Source: Streptomyces sp. NBC_01428 (lineage in GTDB: Bacteria; Actinomycetota; Actinomycetes; Streptomycetales; Streptomycetaceae). From it: 64,000 bases of DNA. Below the pieces are notes generated by a model. It had not been told where the DNA came from, searched no databases, and was given only the letters and a program-made list of their open reading frames with translations. This document shows, in pieces, positions 1 through 8,556 of the stretch (the first letter of the stretch is position 1; the number at the start of each line of letters is the position of its first letter). The position numbers were made by a program, and so were the translations under genes. The stretch spans positions 1,798,001 to 1,862,000 of the forward strand of contig NZ_CP109499.1 in the NCBI RefSeq assembly GCF_036231965.1, read 5' to 3'.

Positions 1-57
1 GTGTTCCGCGGCGGATCTTTCCGACGCGTCACGACTGCCCCGGCCGGGCGGTCCGAC

Positions 58-831
58 TCAGTGCAGGAGCAGTTGGATTCCGCCCACCACCGTCGCCGCG
101 ATCACCAGGCGTTCGAAAAGCAGCTGGTTGATCCGGTTCACGGCCCATTTCCCGAGGAACGCGCCCGGCACGACGAAGACGGCCAGCGCGGCGTCCAGCA
201 GCAGGGAGTGGCCGTCGATCAGTCCGAGTCCCGCGCTGAAGGGCAGCTTGGACACGTTGACGATCAGGAAGAAGAAGGCGGAGGTGCCGAGGAAGCCGAG
301 CTTGCGGAAGCCCGCCGAGAGGAGATACATCGACATCACGGGGCCGCCCGCGTTGGCGACCATGGTGGTGAACCCGCCGAGCACGCCGTAGGAGCGGGCC
401 TTGACGCGGCCCGAGCGCGTGACGACGGCGTCGGGTTCGTCGTCCTGGACGGCGGCCCTGCGGCGCCACACGGTGACCGCCGCCATGAGCAGCAGGATGG
501 CGCCGATCGACGTCCGGACGACCGCGTCGTCCGCCCACACCAGGAACACGGTGCCGAGGACGACTCCGGCGGCGACCGCGGGGAACAGCCGCCACAGCGT
601 GGGCCAGTGGGCGTGGCGCCGGTAGGTGAGGACGGCGAGCACGTCGCCGACGATCAGGATGGGAAGCAGGACGCCGGTCGAGGCGCGGGCGGGCAGTACG
701 GCGGCGAAGATCGCCAGGCTGACCGTGTTGGCCCCGCTCACGGCGGTCTTGGAGAAGCCGACGAGCAGGGCCGCGGCGGCCAGGGCGGCGAACTCCCAGC
801 TGGATATGTGCCAGAGCGTCATTGTGTTCAT
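58..831 (-). CDS. TSUP-family membrane permease (TauE/SafE type)
   Basis: A 257-residue, highly hydrophobic protein. The first segment runs straight into a helix with the GFSKTAVSG signature that is typical of the TauE/SafE sulfite/sulfonate exporter family, and about seven to eight membrane spans follow in two halves. A charged loop (WRRRAAVQDDEPD) separates the halves, and a second repeat motif (GGFTTMVANAGGP) opens the C-terminal half. Known members move small organic or sulfur anions across the cytoplasmic membrane; the substrate here cannot be told from sequence. I chose the internal ATG (MNTMTLW) because the nine residues before it are charged and unlike the family. The gene stands alone, downstream of and co-oriented with the acyl-CoA ligase. 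Family assignment is firm, substrate unknown. Confidence 0.85.
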   Translation of the reverse strand: MNTMTLWHISSWEFAALAAAALLVGFSKTAVSGANTVSLAIFAAVLPARASTGVLLPILIVGDVLAVLTYRRHAHWPTLWRLFPAVAAGVVLGTVFLVWADDAVVRTSIGAILLLMAAVTVWRRRAAVQDDEPDAVVTRSGRVKARSYGVLGGFTTMVANAGGPVMSMYLLSAGFRKLGFLGTSAFFFLIVNVSKLPFSAGLGLIDGHSLLLDAALAVFVVPGAFLGKWAVNRINQLLFERLVIAATVVGGIQLLLH

Positions 832-939
832 GCGGGGACCGATGCTATGCCCACGCAACTCGCCCGCGTAAGGAGCGTCTCGCCGGACGGCTCCCGGGCG
901 GGCGGAACGCGGGCGCCGGTCAGGCCGTGCAGCGCGTAC

Positions 940-2448
940 TCAGTCCGTGTAGCGCGTGCGCAGCTCCCGCTTGAGGACCTTCATGCTCGGGCCGAGGGGC
1001 ATCTCGTCGGCGAACTCCAGTCGGCGCGGGTACTTGTGACGGCCCAGATGGTCCTTGGACCACTCGGCGATCTCGGCCGCGTCGGCCGTGGCGCCCTCGG
1101 CGCGGACCACGACGGCGCACACCTCCTCGCCGTGCAGCTCGTCCGGCAGGCCGATCACCGCGACCTGGGCGACGGCGGGGTGCCGCATCAGCACCTCCTC
1201 GACCTCGCGCGGATAGATGTTGTAGCCGCCGCGGATGATGACGTCCTTCTTGCGGTCGACGATCCGCAGGAAGCCGTCGTCGTCCTTGGTGCCGAGGTCA
1301 CCGGTGCGGAACCAGCCGTCGACCACGGCCTCCGCGGTGGCCTCGGGCCGGCCGAGGTAGCCGGAGAAGACGTTGTGGCCCCGGATGACGACCTCGCCCA
1401 GTTCCCCCGGGGGCAGCAGGTCGATCCGCCCCTCGACCTCGGCCCGCGCGATCTCCGCGTCGACGCCCCACAGCGGGTGGCCGATGGTGCCGGCCCTGGT
1501 GCCGAACAGCGGCTGGTTGACGGTGGCGGTCGGCGAGGTCTCCGACAGCCCGTAGCCCTCGTAGATCCGCGCGCCGAACGCCGCCTCGAACCGCTCCAGG
1601 ACGGCGACGGGCAGGCTGGCGCCGCCCGAGATGCAGAGCCTCAGCTCGGGCAGGGCCGCGGCGCCCGCCGCCGCTGCCGCCAGGGCGACGTACATCGTCG
1701 GGACGCCGTGGAAGGTGTTGACGCCTTCCGCCACCATCAGCTCGATCGCGCGCGCGGCGTCGAACCGCGGCAGCAGGACGAGGGTGGCGCCCGCGCGCCA
1801 GGTGGAGTTGAGGGAGACGGTCTGCCCGAAGGCGTGGAAGAGCGGCAGGGCTCCGAGGGCGATGTCGTCGGGGCGGATGTCGTTGGCGTCGAAGGCGTTG
1901 ACCGTCGCGTTCATCACCAGGTTGAAGTGGCTGAGCACGGCGCCCTTGGGGACGCCGGTGGTGCCACTGGTGTAGAAGACGACGGCCGGGTCGTCGGCGT
2001 CCCGGGTGACGTACGAGGTGAGGGGTTCGGCGGCCTGGGCGAGCTTCTCGAACTCGGCCCCGAGCGTGACGACCCTGACGCCGAGGGCCCGCGCGGCGGC
2101 CGCCCCGGTCGCCTCCTGCGCCGGGTGGCAGAGCAGCAATGTCGCTCCGCTGTCCTTGAGTACGTGCTCGACCTCGGAGGCCGACAGGAGCAGGTGCACC
2201 GGGACGACCACACCGCCGGCCGCCGCGATCGCGTAGTAGGCGTGCGGGAACTCCGCCGTGTTGGGCGCCATGAGGGCAACGCGGTCTCCGGGCCGCACGC
2301 CGAGGCCGGTGAGCGCGCCGGCCTGGGCCAGCGCGGACTCCCACACCTCGGCGAAGGTGAGGCGCAGCTCGCCCTCGACGAGCGCCGTCTTCGAGGGGCG
2401 GCGCCGGGCGTTCTCGGCGAGGATCGCGGCGAGGGACAGGGTTGCCAT
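940..2448 (-). CDS. Long-chain-type acyl-CoA synthetase (AMP-forming ligase)
   Basis: A 502-residue ANL-superfamily adenylating enzyme that would activate a carboxylic acid as acyl-AMP and transfer it to CoA. The ATP-binding loop YTSGTTGVPKGA lies near residues 160-172, the A5 motif YGLSETSP near 298, the GWFRTGDLG motif near 380 and the hinge DRKKDVIIRGGYNIYP near 400-415. The C-terminal lysine region reads PSMKVLKREL, with Met where Gly is usual. The start is the ATG that gives MATLSLAAIL, preceded by a GGAG box; a longer in-frame extension has no family resemblance. It follows a thiolase on the same strand with a gap of about 120 bases, so the pair probably acts together in fatty-acid or aromatic-acid degradation. 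Exact substrate unknown. Confidence 0.9.
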   Translation of the reverse strand: MATLSLAAILAENARRRPSKTALVEGELRLTFAEVWESALAQAGALTGLGVRPGDRVALMAPNTAEFPHAYYAIAAAGGVVVPVHLLLSASEVEHVLKDSGATLLLCHPAQEATGAAAARALGVRVVTLGAEFEKLAQAAEPLTSYVTRDADDPAVVFYTSGTTGVPKGAVLSHFNLVMNATVNAFDANDIRPDDIALGALPLFHAFGQTVSLNSTWRAGATLVLLPRFDAARAIELMVAEGVNTFHGVPTMYVALAAAAAGAAALPELRLCISGGASLPVAVLERFEAAFGARIYEGYGLSETSPTATVNQPLFGTRAGTIGHPLWGVDAEIARAEVEGRIDLLPPGELGEVVIRGHNVFSGYLGRPEATAEAVVDGWFRTGDLGTKDDDGFLRIVDRKKDVIIRGGYNIYPREVEEVLMRHPAVAQVAVIGLPDELHGEEVCAVVVRAEGATADAAEIAEWSKDHLGRHKYPRRLEFADEMPLGPSMKVLKRELRTRYTD

Positions 2449-2568
2449 GGGGGGTGGCTCCGTTTCTTGCTGGTGCGGCTCTGGACCGGAGAGGGCGGGA
2501 CGGGCCCGGTGGGCACGCGCTGCGGCGTACGGCGTCACGGGCCCCCGGGCGTGCGGATGCGGCCGGTG

Positions 2569-3756
2569 TCAGTGGCGCTCGACCAGGACCGCGCTCCCCT
2601 GCCCGACCCCGACGCACATCGTGGCCAGGCCGCGGCCGGCGCCGGTGCGGCGCATGCGGTGCAGCAGGGTGGTGAGGATGCGGGCGCCCGAGCAGCCGAG
2701 GGGATGGCCGAGGGCGATGGCGCCGCCGGTCGGGTTGACGAGGTCGGGGTCGATGCCGAGGAGGTCCACGCAGGCGAGGGCCTGGGCGGCGAACGCCTCG
2801 TTGAACTCGGCCTCCTGGAGGTCGTCGACGCTCCAGCCGACGCGCGCGAGCGCCTTGCGGGTCGCGGGCACCGGGCCGATGCCCATGACGTCCGGGTCGA
2901 CTCCGGCGGAGGCTCCGGCGACGTACCGGCCGAGCGACTCCAGGTGCAGTTCGTTCAGGACCTCCTCGCTGACGAGGAGCACACCGGCCGCTCCGTCGTT
3001 CATCGGCGAGGCGTTGCCCGCGGTGACGGTGCCGCCCGCGCGGAACACCGGCTTGAGGCGGGACAGCTTGTCGAGCGAGGTGTCCTCGCGGACGCATTCG
3101 TCGCGGTCGACGACCACGCCGTCGGGGCGCTCCACGGGCAGCAGTTCGGCGTCGAAGTGACCGTTCTTCCGGGCGTCGGCGGCGCGCTGGTGGCTGCGGA
3201 GCGCGAAGGCGTCCTGCCGCTCGCGCGAGATGCCGTACCGCTCGGCGACCTCCTCGCCGGTCTCCCCCATCGACAGCACCCCGTGCAGGTCATTCATCGC
3301 GGGGTTGACCAGCCGCCAGCCGAGCCGGGTGTCGACGGTCTCGATGCGGTGCGGCAGCGCCTCGTCCGGGCGCGGCAGGACGAAGGGGGCTCGGCTCATC
3401 GACTCGGAGCCGCCGGCGAGGACGATGTCGGCCTCGCCTGAGGCGATGGCACGGGCGGCCGTCGTGACGGCTTCGAGGCCCGAGGCGCACAGCCGGTTGA
3501 CGGTGGCGCCGGGCACGCTGTCGGGCAGCCCGGCGAGCAGGGCGGCCATGCGGGCGACGTTGCGGTTGTCCTCGCCCGCCTGGTTGGCGGCGCCCCAGTA
3601 GACGTCGTCGACACGGGCCGGGTCGAGTGTGGGCACCTCGGCGACGAGGCCGCGGATGACGCCCGCGGCGAGGTCGTCGGGCCGCACGGAGGACAGGGCT
3701 CCGCGCAGCTTGCCGATGGGCGTGCGGCGGGCGGCCGCGAAGTGGACGGGGCGCAC
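2569..3756 (-). CDS. Thiolase (acetyl-CoA C-acyltransferase)
   Basis: A 395-residue type-I thiolase, the usual length for the family. The nucleophilic cysteine sits in NRLCASGLEAV near residue 89. NEAFAAQA, the GGAIALGHPLGCSGAR histidine block and the C-terminal CVGVGQG cysteine are all present, so the active site is complete. It would cleave 3-ketoacyl-CoA to acetyl-CoA plus a shortened acyl-CoA, or run in reverse. The start is GTG (VRPVHFAAARRTP), with an AGGAG box eight bases upstream, rather than the earlier ATG, whose N-terminus is not conserved. It leads the ligase gene, and a palindromic operator with a TATAGT -10 lies immediately upstream. The context suggests a regulated beta-oxidation unit; chain-length preference is unknown. 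Confidence 0.93.
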   Translation of the reverse strand: MRPVHFAAARRTPIGKLRGALSSVRPDDLAAGVIRGLVAEVPTLDPARVDDVYWGAANQAGEDNRNVARMAALLAGLPDSVPGATVNRLCASGLEAVTTAARAIASGEADIVLAGGSESMSRAPFVLPRPDEALPHRIETVDTRLGWRLVNPAMNDLHGVLSMGETGEEVAERYGISRERQDAFALRSHQRAADARKNGHFDAELLPVERPDGVVVDRDECVREDTSLDKLSRLKPVFRAGGTVTAGNASPMNDGAAGVLLVSEEVLNELHLESLGRYVAGASAGVDPDVMGIGPVPATRKALARVGWSVDDLQEAEFNEAFAAQALACVDLLGIDPDLVNPTGGAIALGHPLGCSGARILTTLLHRMRRTGAGRGLATMCVGVGQGSAVLVERH

Positions 3757-3802
3757 GACAGGACTCCTGACAGACAACGGCGGGCAACGGCGGCACGACA
3801 TT

Positions 3803-3830
3803 AATTAGCACTGCTAGTTTTGGACTATAG
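3803..3830 (-). promoter_or_regulatory. Promoter (-10 TATAGT) with TetR-like palindromic operator
   Basis: Read on the + strand, AATTAGCA-C-TGCTAGTT at 3803-3819 is a 17-base palindrome with one mismatched pair. On the minus strand a TATAGT -10 element sits at 3829-3824, so transcription would start within the palindrome, about 50 bases before the thiolase GTG. Operators of the TAGCAnTGCTA type are common for actinobacterial TetR repressors of acyl-CoA metabolism; that link is family knowledge and the regulator is not in the window. Confidence 0.6.
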
Positions 3831-4011
3831 ACCGCCACCCGACCCTTGGGAAGATCCGCCGGCGGCCGGTATCGGCAGGTCCGTCCCCGGCAGCGGTCCC
3901 GCATGGAGCGGGGACCGGCGGGCAGGCGGGGATGCGGGACGGGCCGGCGGTACACCGCCCGCCGCCCCGCGTCACATGACAGACCGGCGGGAACACCGAA
4001 GGGGCACCGAC

Positions 4012-4356
4012 ATGACCGACACCGTCGAGCTCGACGCACTGTGGGACGAGTTCCACAGCGTGGTGAACATGACCTCCCAGGAGCTCGCGGCCTGGCTGCG
4101 GGCCGGTGAGACCGGCGAGACCGCCATGGGCAGCGAGCCCCCGCCCGGGCGGCCGGGCGCGCCGACCGGCCTGCTGGTCCTCGCGCTCCTCCAGAAGCGC
4201 CGCGCCGATCTCACCGACGAGGACGTCGCGACCATGTACGAGGTGATCGACACCGTGGAGGCCGAGGCGGACGGCCCGGACGCGGGAGCCGGCGACGAAC
4301 GCGTGCGCCACCGGCTGATGACCCTGGGCCACGATCCGCAGCGGCGCCGGCGGTGA
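4012..4356 (+). CDS. DUF3140 family small acidic protein
   Basis: A 114-residue cytoplasmic protein. Residues 1-60 carry the DUF3140 hallmark (ELDALWDEFHSVVNMTSQEL followed by an AWLR segment), and a second helical part contains LVLALLQKRRADLT and the EDVATMYEVIDTVE stretch. No signal peptide or membrane span. The family is widespread in actinobacteria and of unknown function. The start is the ATG that gives MTDTVELD, the only in-frame start that keeps the conserved beginning; a purine-rich GAAGGGG lies about ten bases upstream. It faces away from the thiolase and shares the intergenic region with its promoter. Confidence 0.8.
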   Translation: MTDTVELDALWDEFHSVVNMTSQELAAWLRAGETGETAMGSEPPPGRPGAPTGLLVLALLQKRRADLTDEDVATMYEVIDTVEAEADGPDAGAGDERVRHRLMTLGHDPQRRRR

Positions 4357-4504
4357 GTCCCCCTCCGGCGGCCGGCCGGAGGCCGGGTGGCCGGGGATCG
4401 ACGGTCCCCCGGCCCGGGCACCCCGTGGATGGCACACTGCTCGCGCACCCGGCCGGGCAGCCGCCGGCGGGGTGAACAGGCCGAACGGAAAAGGGAGTTG
4501 CCGT

Positions 4505-5316
4505 ATGACGGGGACCGAGTCGGCAGCGGACCGGATCGACACCAGCAGACCCCATCCGGCACGGGTGTACGACTGGTATCTGGGCGGCAAGGACAACTAC
4601 CCGGTCGACGAGCAGCTCGGGCAGCACATCATGTCCCTCGATCCGGGCGCCCCGCGGGCCGCGCGCAGCAATCGCCGGTTCATGCAACGGGCCACCCGCC
4701 ACCTGGTCCGCACGGCGGGAATCGGCCAGTTCCTCGACATCGGCACGGGCATCCCCACCGAGCCCAACCTCCACCAGATCGCGCAACGGACCGCTCCCGA
4801 CGCCCGGGTGGTGTACGTCGACACGACCCCATCGTGCTGGCCCACGCCGAGGCGCTGCTGCGGGGCACCCCGGAGGGGATGACGGAGTACATCCAGGCGG
4901 ACATCCGCGAGCCGGGGAAGATCCTGGCCGAGGCCGGCCGGGTGCTCGACCTCGACCGGCCCGTGGCCCTCTCCCTGATCGCGCTGATGCACTTCGTCGC
5001 CGACGAGTCCGGCGCGTACGAGCTGGTGGAGACACTGGTGGACGCGCTGGCGCCGGGCAGTTGCCTCGCGCTGTCCGCGATGACCGCCGACTTCGAGCCG
5101 GAGAACGTACGGCGGGGCATCGAGACGTACGCGCGCGGCGGGGTCACCCTCGTGGGCCGCTCGCACGCCGAAGTGGGCCGCTTCTTCACGGGACTCGACC
5201 TCGTCGAGCCGGGGATCGTCTCGGTGAAGGACTGGCGCCCCGACCTCGCGGAGGACGAGACCCCGATCGGTGACGAGCCGGTGTCCCTGTACGGCGGGGT
5301 CGGCTTCAAACGCTAG
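4505..5316 (+). pseudogene. S-adenosyl methyltransferase (DUF574 family), broken by a -1 frameshift
   Basis: The first part (4505 to about 4822) encodes the N-terminus of an SAM methyltransferase of the DUF574 type: PHPARVYDWYLGGKDNYPVD, then QFLDIGTGIPTEPNLHQ and RVVYVD. The second part continues in another frame with DPIVLAHAEALL, DLDRPVALSLIALMHFV and EPGIVSVKDWRPD to the stop. The join reads GTCGACACGACCCC, where the family consensus VVYVDNDPIV predicts GTCGACAACGACCCC, so one A is missing around 4821-4824. Restoring it gives a protein of about 270 residues, the usual family length. A GGGAG box precedes the ATG at 4505. This is either a sequencing error or a recently inactivated gene; the rest of both halves looks unmutated. 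Substrates of the family are unknown. Confidence 0.85.
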
Positions 5317-5380
5317 AGCGCCTCCAACCCCCCGCCGCCGGGACCCCGTTGGCCCGCGTACCCGCCCGGCCGGCCCGCCC

Positions 5381-7234
5381 TCAGCGGCGCTCGGCCGGAG
5401 CGGGGTCGCCCTCGGCCGGCACGGCCAGGCCGGCCGGGACCGGGCCGTCGTCGATGAAGCCGCCCGACTGATGGCGCCACAACGTGGCGTAGGCGCCCTC
5501 GCAGGCGAGCAGTTCCTGGTGGGTGCCCTGTTCGACGATGCGTCCGCGGTCCAGGACGACGAGCCGGTCCATGGTGGCGACCGTGCTCAGCCGGTGGGCC
5601 ACCACCAGCGCCGTGCGCCGCTCCATGAGCCGCCACAGCGCCTCCTGGACGAGGATCTCGCTCTCGGAGTCCAGGGCGCTGGTCGCCTCGTCGAGGAGCA
5701 GGATCGGCGCGTCCCGCAGGATCGCCCGGGCGAGGGCGACCCGCTGGCGCTGCCCGCCCGACAGCTTGATGCCCCGCTCCCCCACCATCGTGTCGAAGCC
5801 CTCGGGCAGCGCGTCGGCGAACTCGGTGACGTGGGCCGCCTCGGCCGCGCGCCGGATCTCCGCCTCGGTGGCGTCCGGCCGCGCGAAGGCGATGTTGTCC
5901 CGCAGGGTGCGGTGGAACATCGCGGGATCCTGCGGCACGTAGGCGATCAGGCTGCGCAGGTCCGCCTGGCGCAGCCTGCTGATGTCCTGACCGCCGATCA
6001 GGATGCGGCCCGCGTCGATGTCCGTCATCCGCAGCAGCAGCCGGGTGAGGGTGGTCTTGCCGCCCCCGGACCGGCCGACCAGACCGACCTTCGTGCCGCT
6101 CGGCACCTCCAGTTCGAGCCCCGCGAACAGCGGCTTCGCCCCTCCGTGCGTGAAGTCCACCCGCTCGAAGCGGACGTCGGCGGCCCGGGACCGCAGCGGC
6201 TCCGGGGCGACCGGGTCGAGCACGGTCGGCGGTGTGAGCAGCAGCTCGGTGAACTGCGCCGCCTCCGTCATCGAGCTCTCCAGACGCCGGTAGATCTGGT
6301 TGAACTCGAACATGATCCGGGTCGCGTTGGCGTAGTACGTGAAGGCGACGACGACGGCCTCCACTCCGTGCCCGCCCCCGGCGAGCGCGACCGCGAGCAG
6401 CAGGCCGAGCGCGTTGGTCAGGACCGACATCGGCGCGACCAGTGTGTCGATGCGCAGGTTGCCGTAGTCCCAGGACCGCAGGGTGAGCCGGCGGGACACG
6501 GCGACCCGCGAGCGGTGTTCGGCCGCCTCCCGTTCCTCGGCCGCGAAGGCCCGGACGGTGTCCATGTTCATCAGGCTGTCGGCGACATGGCCGGACACCC
6601 GGGCGATCGCCTCCTCCCGCTGCGCGACGAGTGCCTGCCGGCGGCGGATGAGCGGCACCACGCACAGCCCCGTCACCCCGATCATCGCGAGCAGTCCGAC
6701 GACCAGCAGCGGCTCGTAACGCCACAGGATCACCGAACCGAACACCAGCGGTACGAAGCTGCCGACGACCTGGAAGGTCATCGTGTCGACGAACTCCTCG
6801 AAGCGGGTGGCGAAACTCAGCACGCGCTTGGTCAGCGACCCCGCGAAGTTGTCGTGGAAGAACGACGCGTCCTTCGCGAACAGTTCGTCCATGCCGATCA
6901 CGTAGAGGTGCTCGATGCCGAGGGCGTCGAGGCGGTTGAGACAGTGCAGGCCGAGCCGCCACAGGCCCTCGGCGAGCAGCAGGACGCCGCCGAAACCGAG
7001 GACGTACGGCAGTGCCGCGCCGACGGAGACGTCCTTGCCCTCGGCGATGCGGCCCACGAGCTTGGCGACGATGAGCGGCGCGACGTAGCTGATGCCGATG
7101 TTGCCCAGCGCGGGCAGCAGCATGGCGGGCCCCGTCAGTCTGCGGAGCCGGCGCAGCTCCCGTCCGTAGTGCCGCAGCGCGAGGACCACCGAGCCCTTGC
7201 CGGGTAACGCCCTGCCTGATTCAGGTGATGCCAT
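5381..7234 (-). CDS. ABC transporter half-molecule (membrane domain plus ATPase)
   Basis: A 617-residue exporter-type ABC protein. Residues about 30-320 hold six membrane spans (for example GPAMLLPALGNIGISYVAPL). The nucleotide-binding domain has Walker A GRSGGGKTT near residue 385, a Q-loop, the signature LSGGQRQRVALARA near 490, Walker B ILLLDEATSALD and the H-loop VVAHRLSTV. It should work as a homodimer pumping a lipid or small hydrophobic compound out of the cell. The start is the ATG of MASPESGRAL, preceded by a G-rich box; the longer upstream frame is not conserved. The gene is single, with no partner half or regulator next to it. Substrate unknown. Confidence 0.9.
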   Translation of the reverse strand: MASPESGRALPGKGSVVLALRHYGRELRRLRRLTGPAMLLPALGNIGISYVAPLIVAKLVGRIAEGKDVSVGAALPYVLGFGGVLLLAEGLWRLGLHCLNRLDALGIEHLYVIGMDELFAKDASFFHDNFAGSLTKRVLSFATRFEEFVDTMTFQVVGSFVPLVFGSVILWRYEPLLVVGLLAMIGVTGLCVVPLIRRRQALVAQREEAIARVSGHVADSLMNMDTVRAFAAEEREAAEHRSRVAVSRRLTLRSWDYGNLRIDTLVAPMSVLTNALGLLLAVALAGGGHGVEAVVVAFTYYANATRIMFEFNQIYRRLESSMTEAAQFTELLLTPPTVLDPVAPEPLRSRAADVRFERVDFTHGGAKPLFAGLELEVPSGTKVGLVGRSGGGKTTLTRLLLRMTDIDAGRILIGGQDISRLRQADLRSLIAYVPQDPAMFHRTLRDNIAFARPDATEAEIRRAAEAAHVTEFADALPEGFDTMVGERGIKLSGGQRQRVALARAILRDAPILLLDEATSALDSESEILVQEALWRLMERRTALVVAHRLSTVATMDRLVVLDRGRIVEQGTHQELLACEGAYATLWRHQSGGFIDDGPVPAGLAVPAEGDPAPAERR

Positions 7235-7475
7235 CCCCAACCCCCGTGTCGTCGTGGGCAGCCCTGTCAGCGCGTCCGCGGGGGAGCTGCCGGTGCGTGA
7301 AGGGACCGTGCGGAGTGCGGTACGGCCGGCCCGGCGGCCTTCAGTGTCCCGTGGCGACGTCCGGGCGGTCCACGCGTTTTTCTCGGCCACCGGGGCACGG
7401 CCCGGTGCCACGGGGTCACGCGGAGGGGAGGCGGAAGGGAGAGCGTGCGACGGCGTGGACGGCGCGCGGACACGA

Positions 7476-7513
7476 CGAAGGCCGCTTCCTCATCGCTGAG
7501 AAAACGGCCTTCG
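7476..7513 (-). terminator. Terminator of the tRNA-Pro gene
   Basis: Perfect nine-base inverted repeat CGAAGGCCG / CGGCCTTCG with a 20-base loop, located 18 bases past the 3' end of the tRNA on its strand. No clear U-tract follows. Confidence 0.6.
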
Positions 7514-7530
7514 AACCACGACTCCTCGAG

Positions 7531-7604
<74 letters not shown>

Positions 7605-7744
7605 ATGCCCGTCTGACCTGGGGTTTCCCCTGGCTGGACGTGCACGGAAACAATACCGCACTCGTGCCCGTGGTCGCGCACCCGTTTTCCGCGGGGCGCT
7701 CGCACGGCGGCGTCCGAAAACGTTCGGCGGATCCCCGCCCACGC

Positions 7745-7776
7745 TTGACCTGAAGTTTGGTTGAGGTTGCACGCTC
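7745..7776 (+). promoter_or_regulatory. MerR-type operator/promoter of the split transketolase genes
   Basis: A TTGACC -35 hexamer (7745-7750) is followed by the near-palindrome CCTGAAGTTTGGTTGAGG (7749-7766, one mismatched pair). A -10-like hexamer CACGCT lies 19 bases after the -35. A dyad filling an over-long 19-base spacer is the classic layout of promoters twisted open by MerR/SoxR-family activators. The -10 is poor, as expected for activator dependence. No MerR gene is visible in the window. Confidence 0.6.
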
Positions 7777-7782
7777 GTCCTC

Positions 7783-8484
7783 ATGACGATCACCGCGAAG
7801 CACAGCCGCACCTACGCCGACCTGCCCCGACTGATGGGCCTGATGACGGGCGACGAGAAGCACGGCCCGGCGGCGACCTCCACGCTGGACGCCCTGTGGG
7901 TCCTGTACGACCGGGTCCTGCGCGTGCGCCCCGAGGGGATGGACGACCCGGGACGTGACCGGTTCCTCCTGTCGAAGGGGCACGGTCCGATGGCCTACTA
8001 CGCGGTGCTCGCGGCGAAGGGCTTCCTGCCGGTGGCGTGGCTCCCCGGCTTCGGCTCGTACGACTCGCCGCTCGGGCACCATCCGGACCGGGTGCTGGTG
8101 CCGGGCGCGGAGATCGGCAGCGGGTCGCTCGGCCACGGACTGCCGATCGGGGTCGGGACGGCACTCGGACTGCGCGCGCAGGGGCTCGACGATCCGCGGG
8201 TGTGGGTGCTGATCGGCGACGCGGAACTGGACGAGGGCAGCAACCACGAGGCCATCGCGTACGCGGGACCGGCCGGGCTGGACCGGCTGCACACCGTCGT
8301 GATCGACAACTCCTCGGCCACGCATGCCCGCCGGGGCGGGATCGCGGCGCGGTTCGAGGCGGCCGGCTGGTCCGCCGCCACCGTGGACGGCCGCGACCAC
8401 GAGGCCCTGTACGCGGCCTTCACGGCCGCGCATCCGGGGCGCCCACGGGTGGTCGTGGCCCAGGTCGAGCCGAAGAACCCGTGA
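7783..8484 (+). CDS. Transketolase, N-terminal (thiamine-PP binding) subunit
   Basis: A 233-residue protein covering only the N-terminal half of transketolase. It holds SKGHGPMAYYAVLA, GSLGHGLPIGVGTALG and the thiamine-diphosphate motif GDAELDEGSNHEA, which ends in IDNSSATH, with the expected spacing. It would pair with the next gene product to form a two-subunit enzyme moving two-carbon ketol units between sugar phosphates. Split transketolases occur in many actinobacterial sugar or secondary-metabolite loci rather than in the housekeeping pentose pathway. ATG at 7783 begins MTITAKHSRTY. Translation starts shortly after a MerR-type promoter, so expression is probably inducible. Substrate not predictable. 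Confidence 0.88.
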   Translation: MTITAKHSRTYADLPRLMGLMTGDEKHGPAATSTLDALWVLYDRVLRVRPEGMDDPGRDRFLLSKGHGPMAYYAVLAAKGFLPVAWLPGFGSYDSPLGHHPDRVLVPGAEIGSGSLGHGLPIGVGTALGLRAQGLDDPRVWVLIGDAELDEGSNHEAIAYAGPAGLDRLHTVVIDNSSATHARRGGIAARFEAAGWSAATVDGRDHEALYAAFTAAHPGRPRVVVAQVEPKNP

Positions 8485-8556
8485 CCGCCCCGGCTCCCCG
8501 CTTCCCCTCACCCCTCCTCACCGCTTCTCGCCGTTTCCACGAAAGGACCCGCACTC

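Noticed and set aside
1..3441. An open frame of 1146 codons on the + strand
   Set aside because: It is antisense to the permease, acyl-CoA ligase and thiolase genes, has a low-complexity Arg/Gly/Asp/Glu-rich composition typical of shadow frames in GC-rich DNA, and matches no family.
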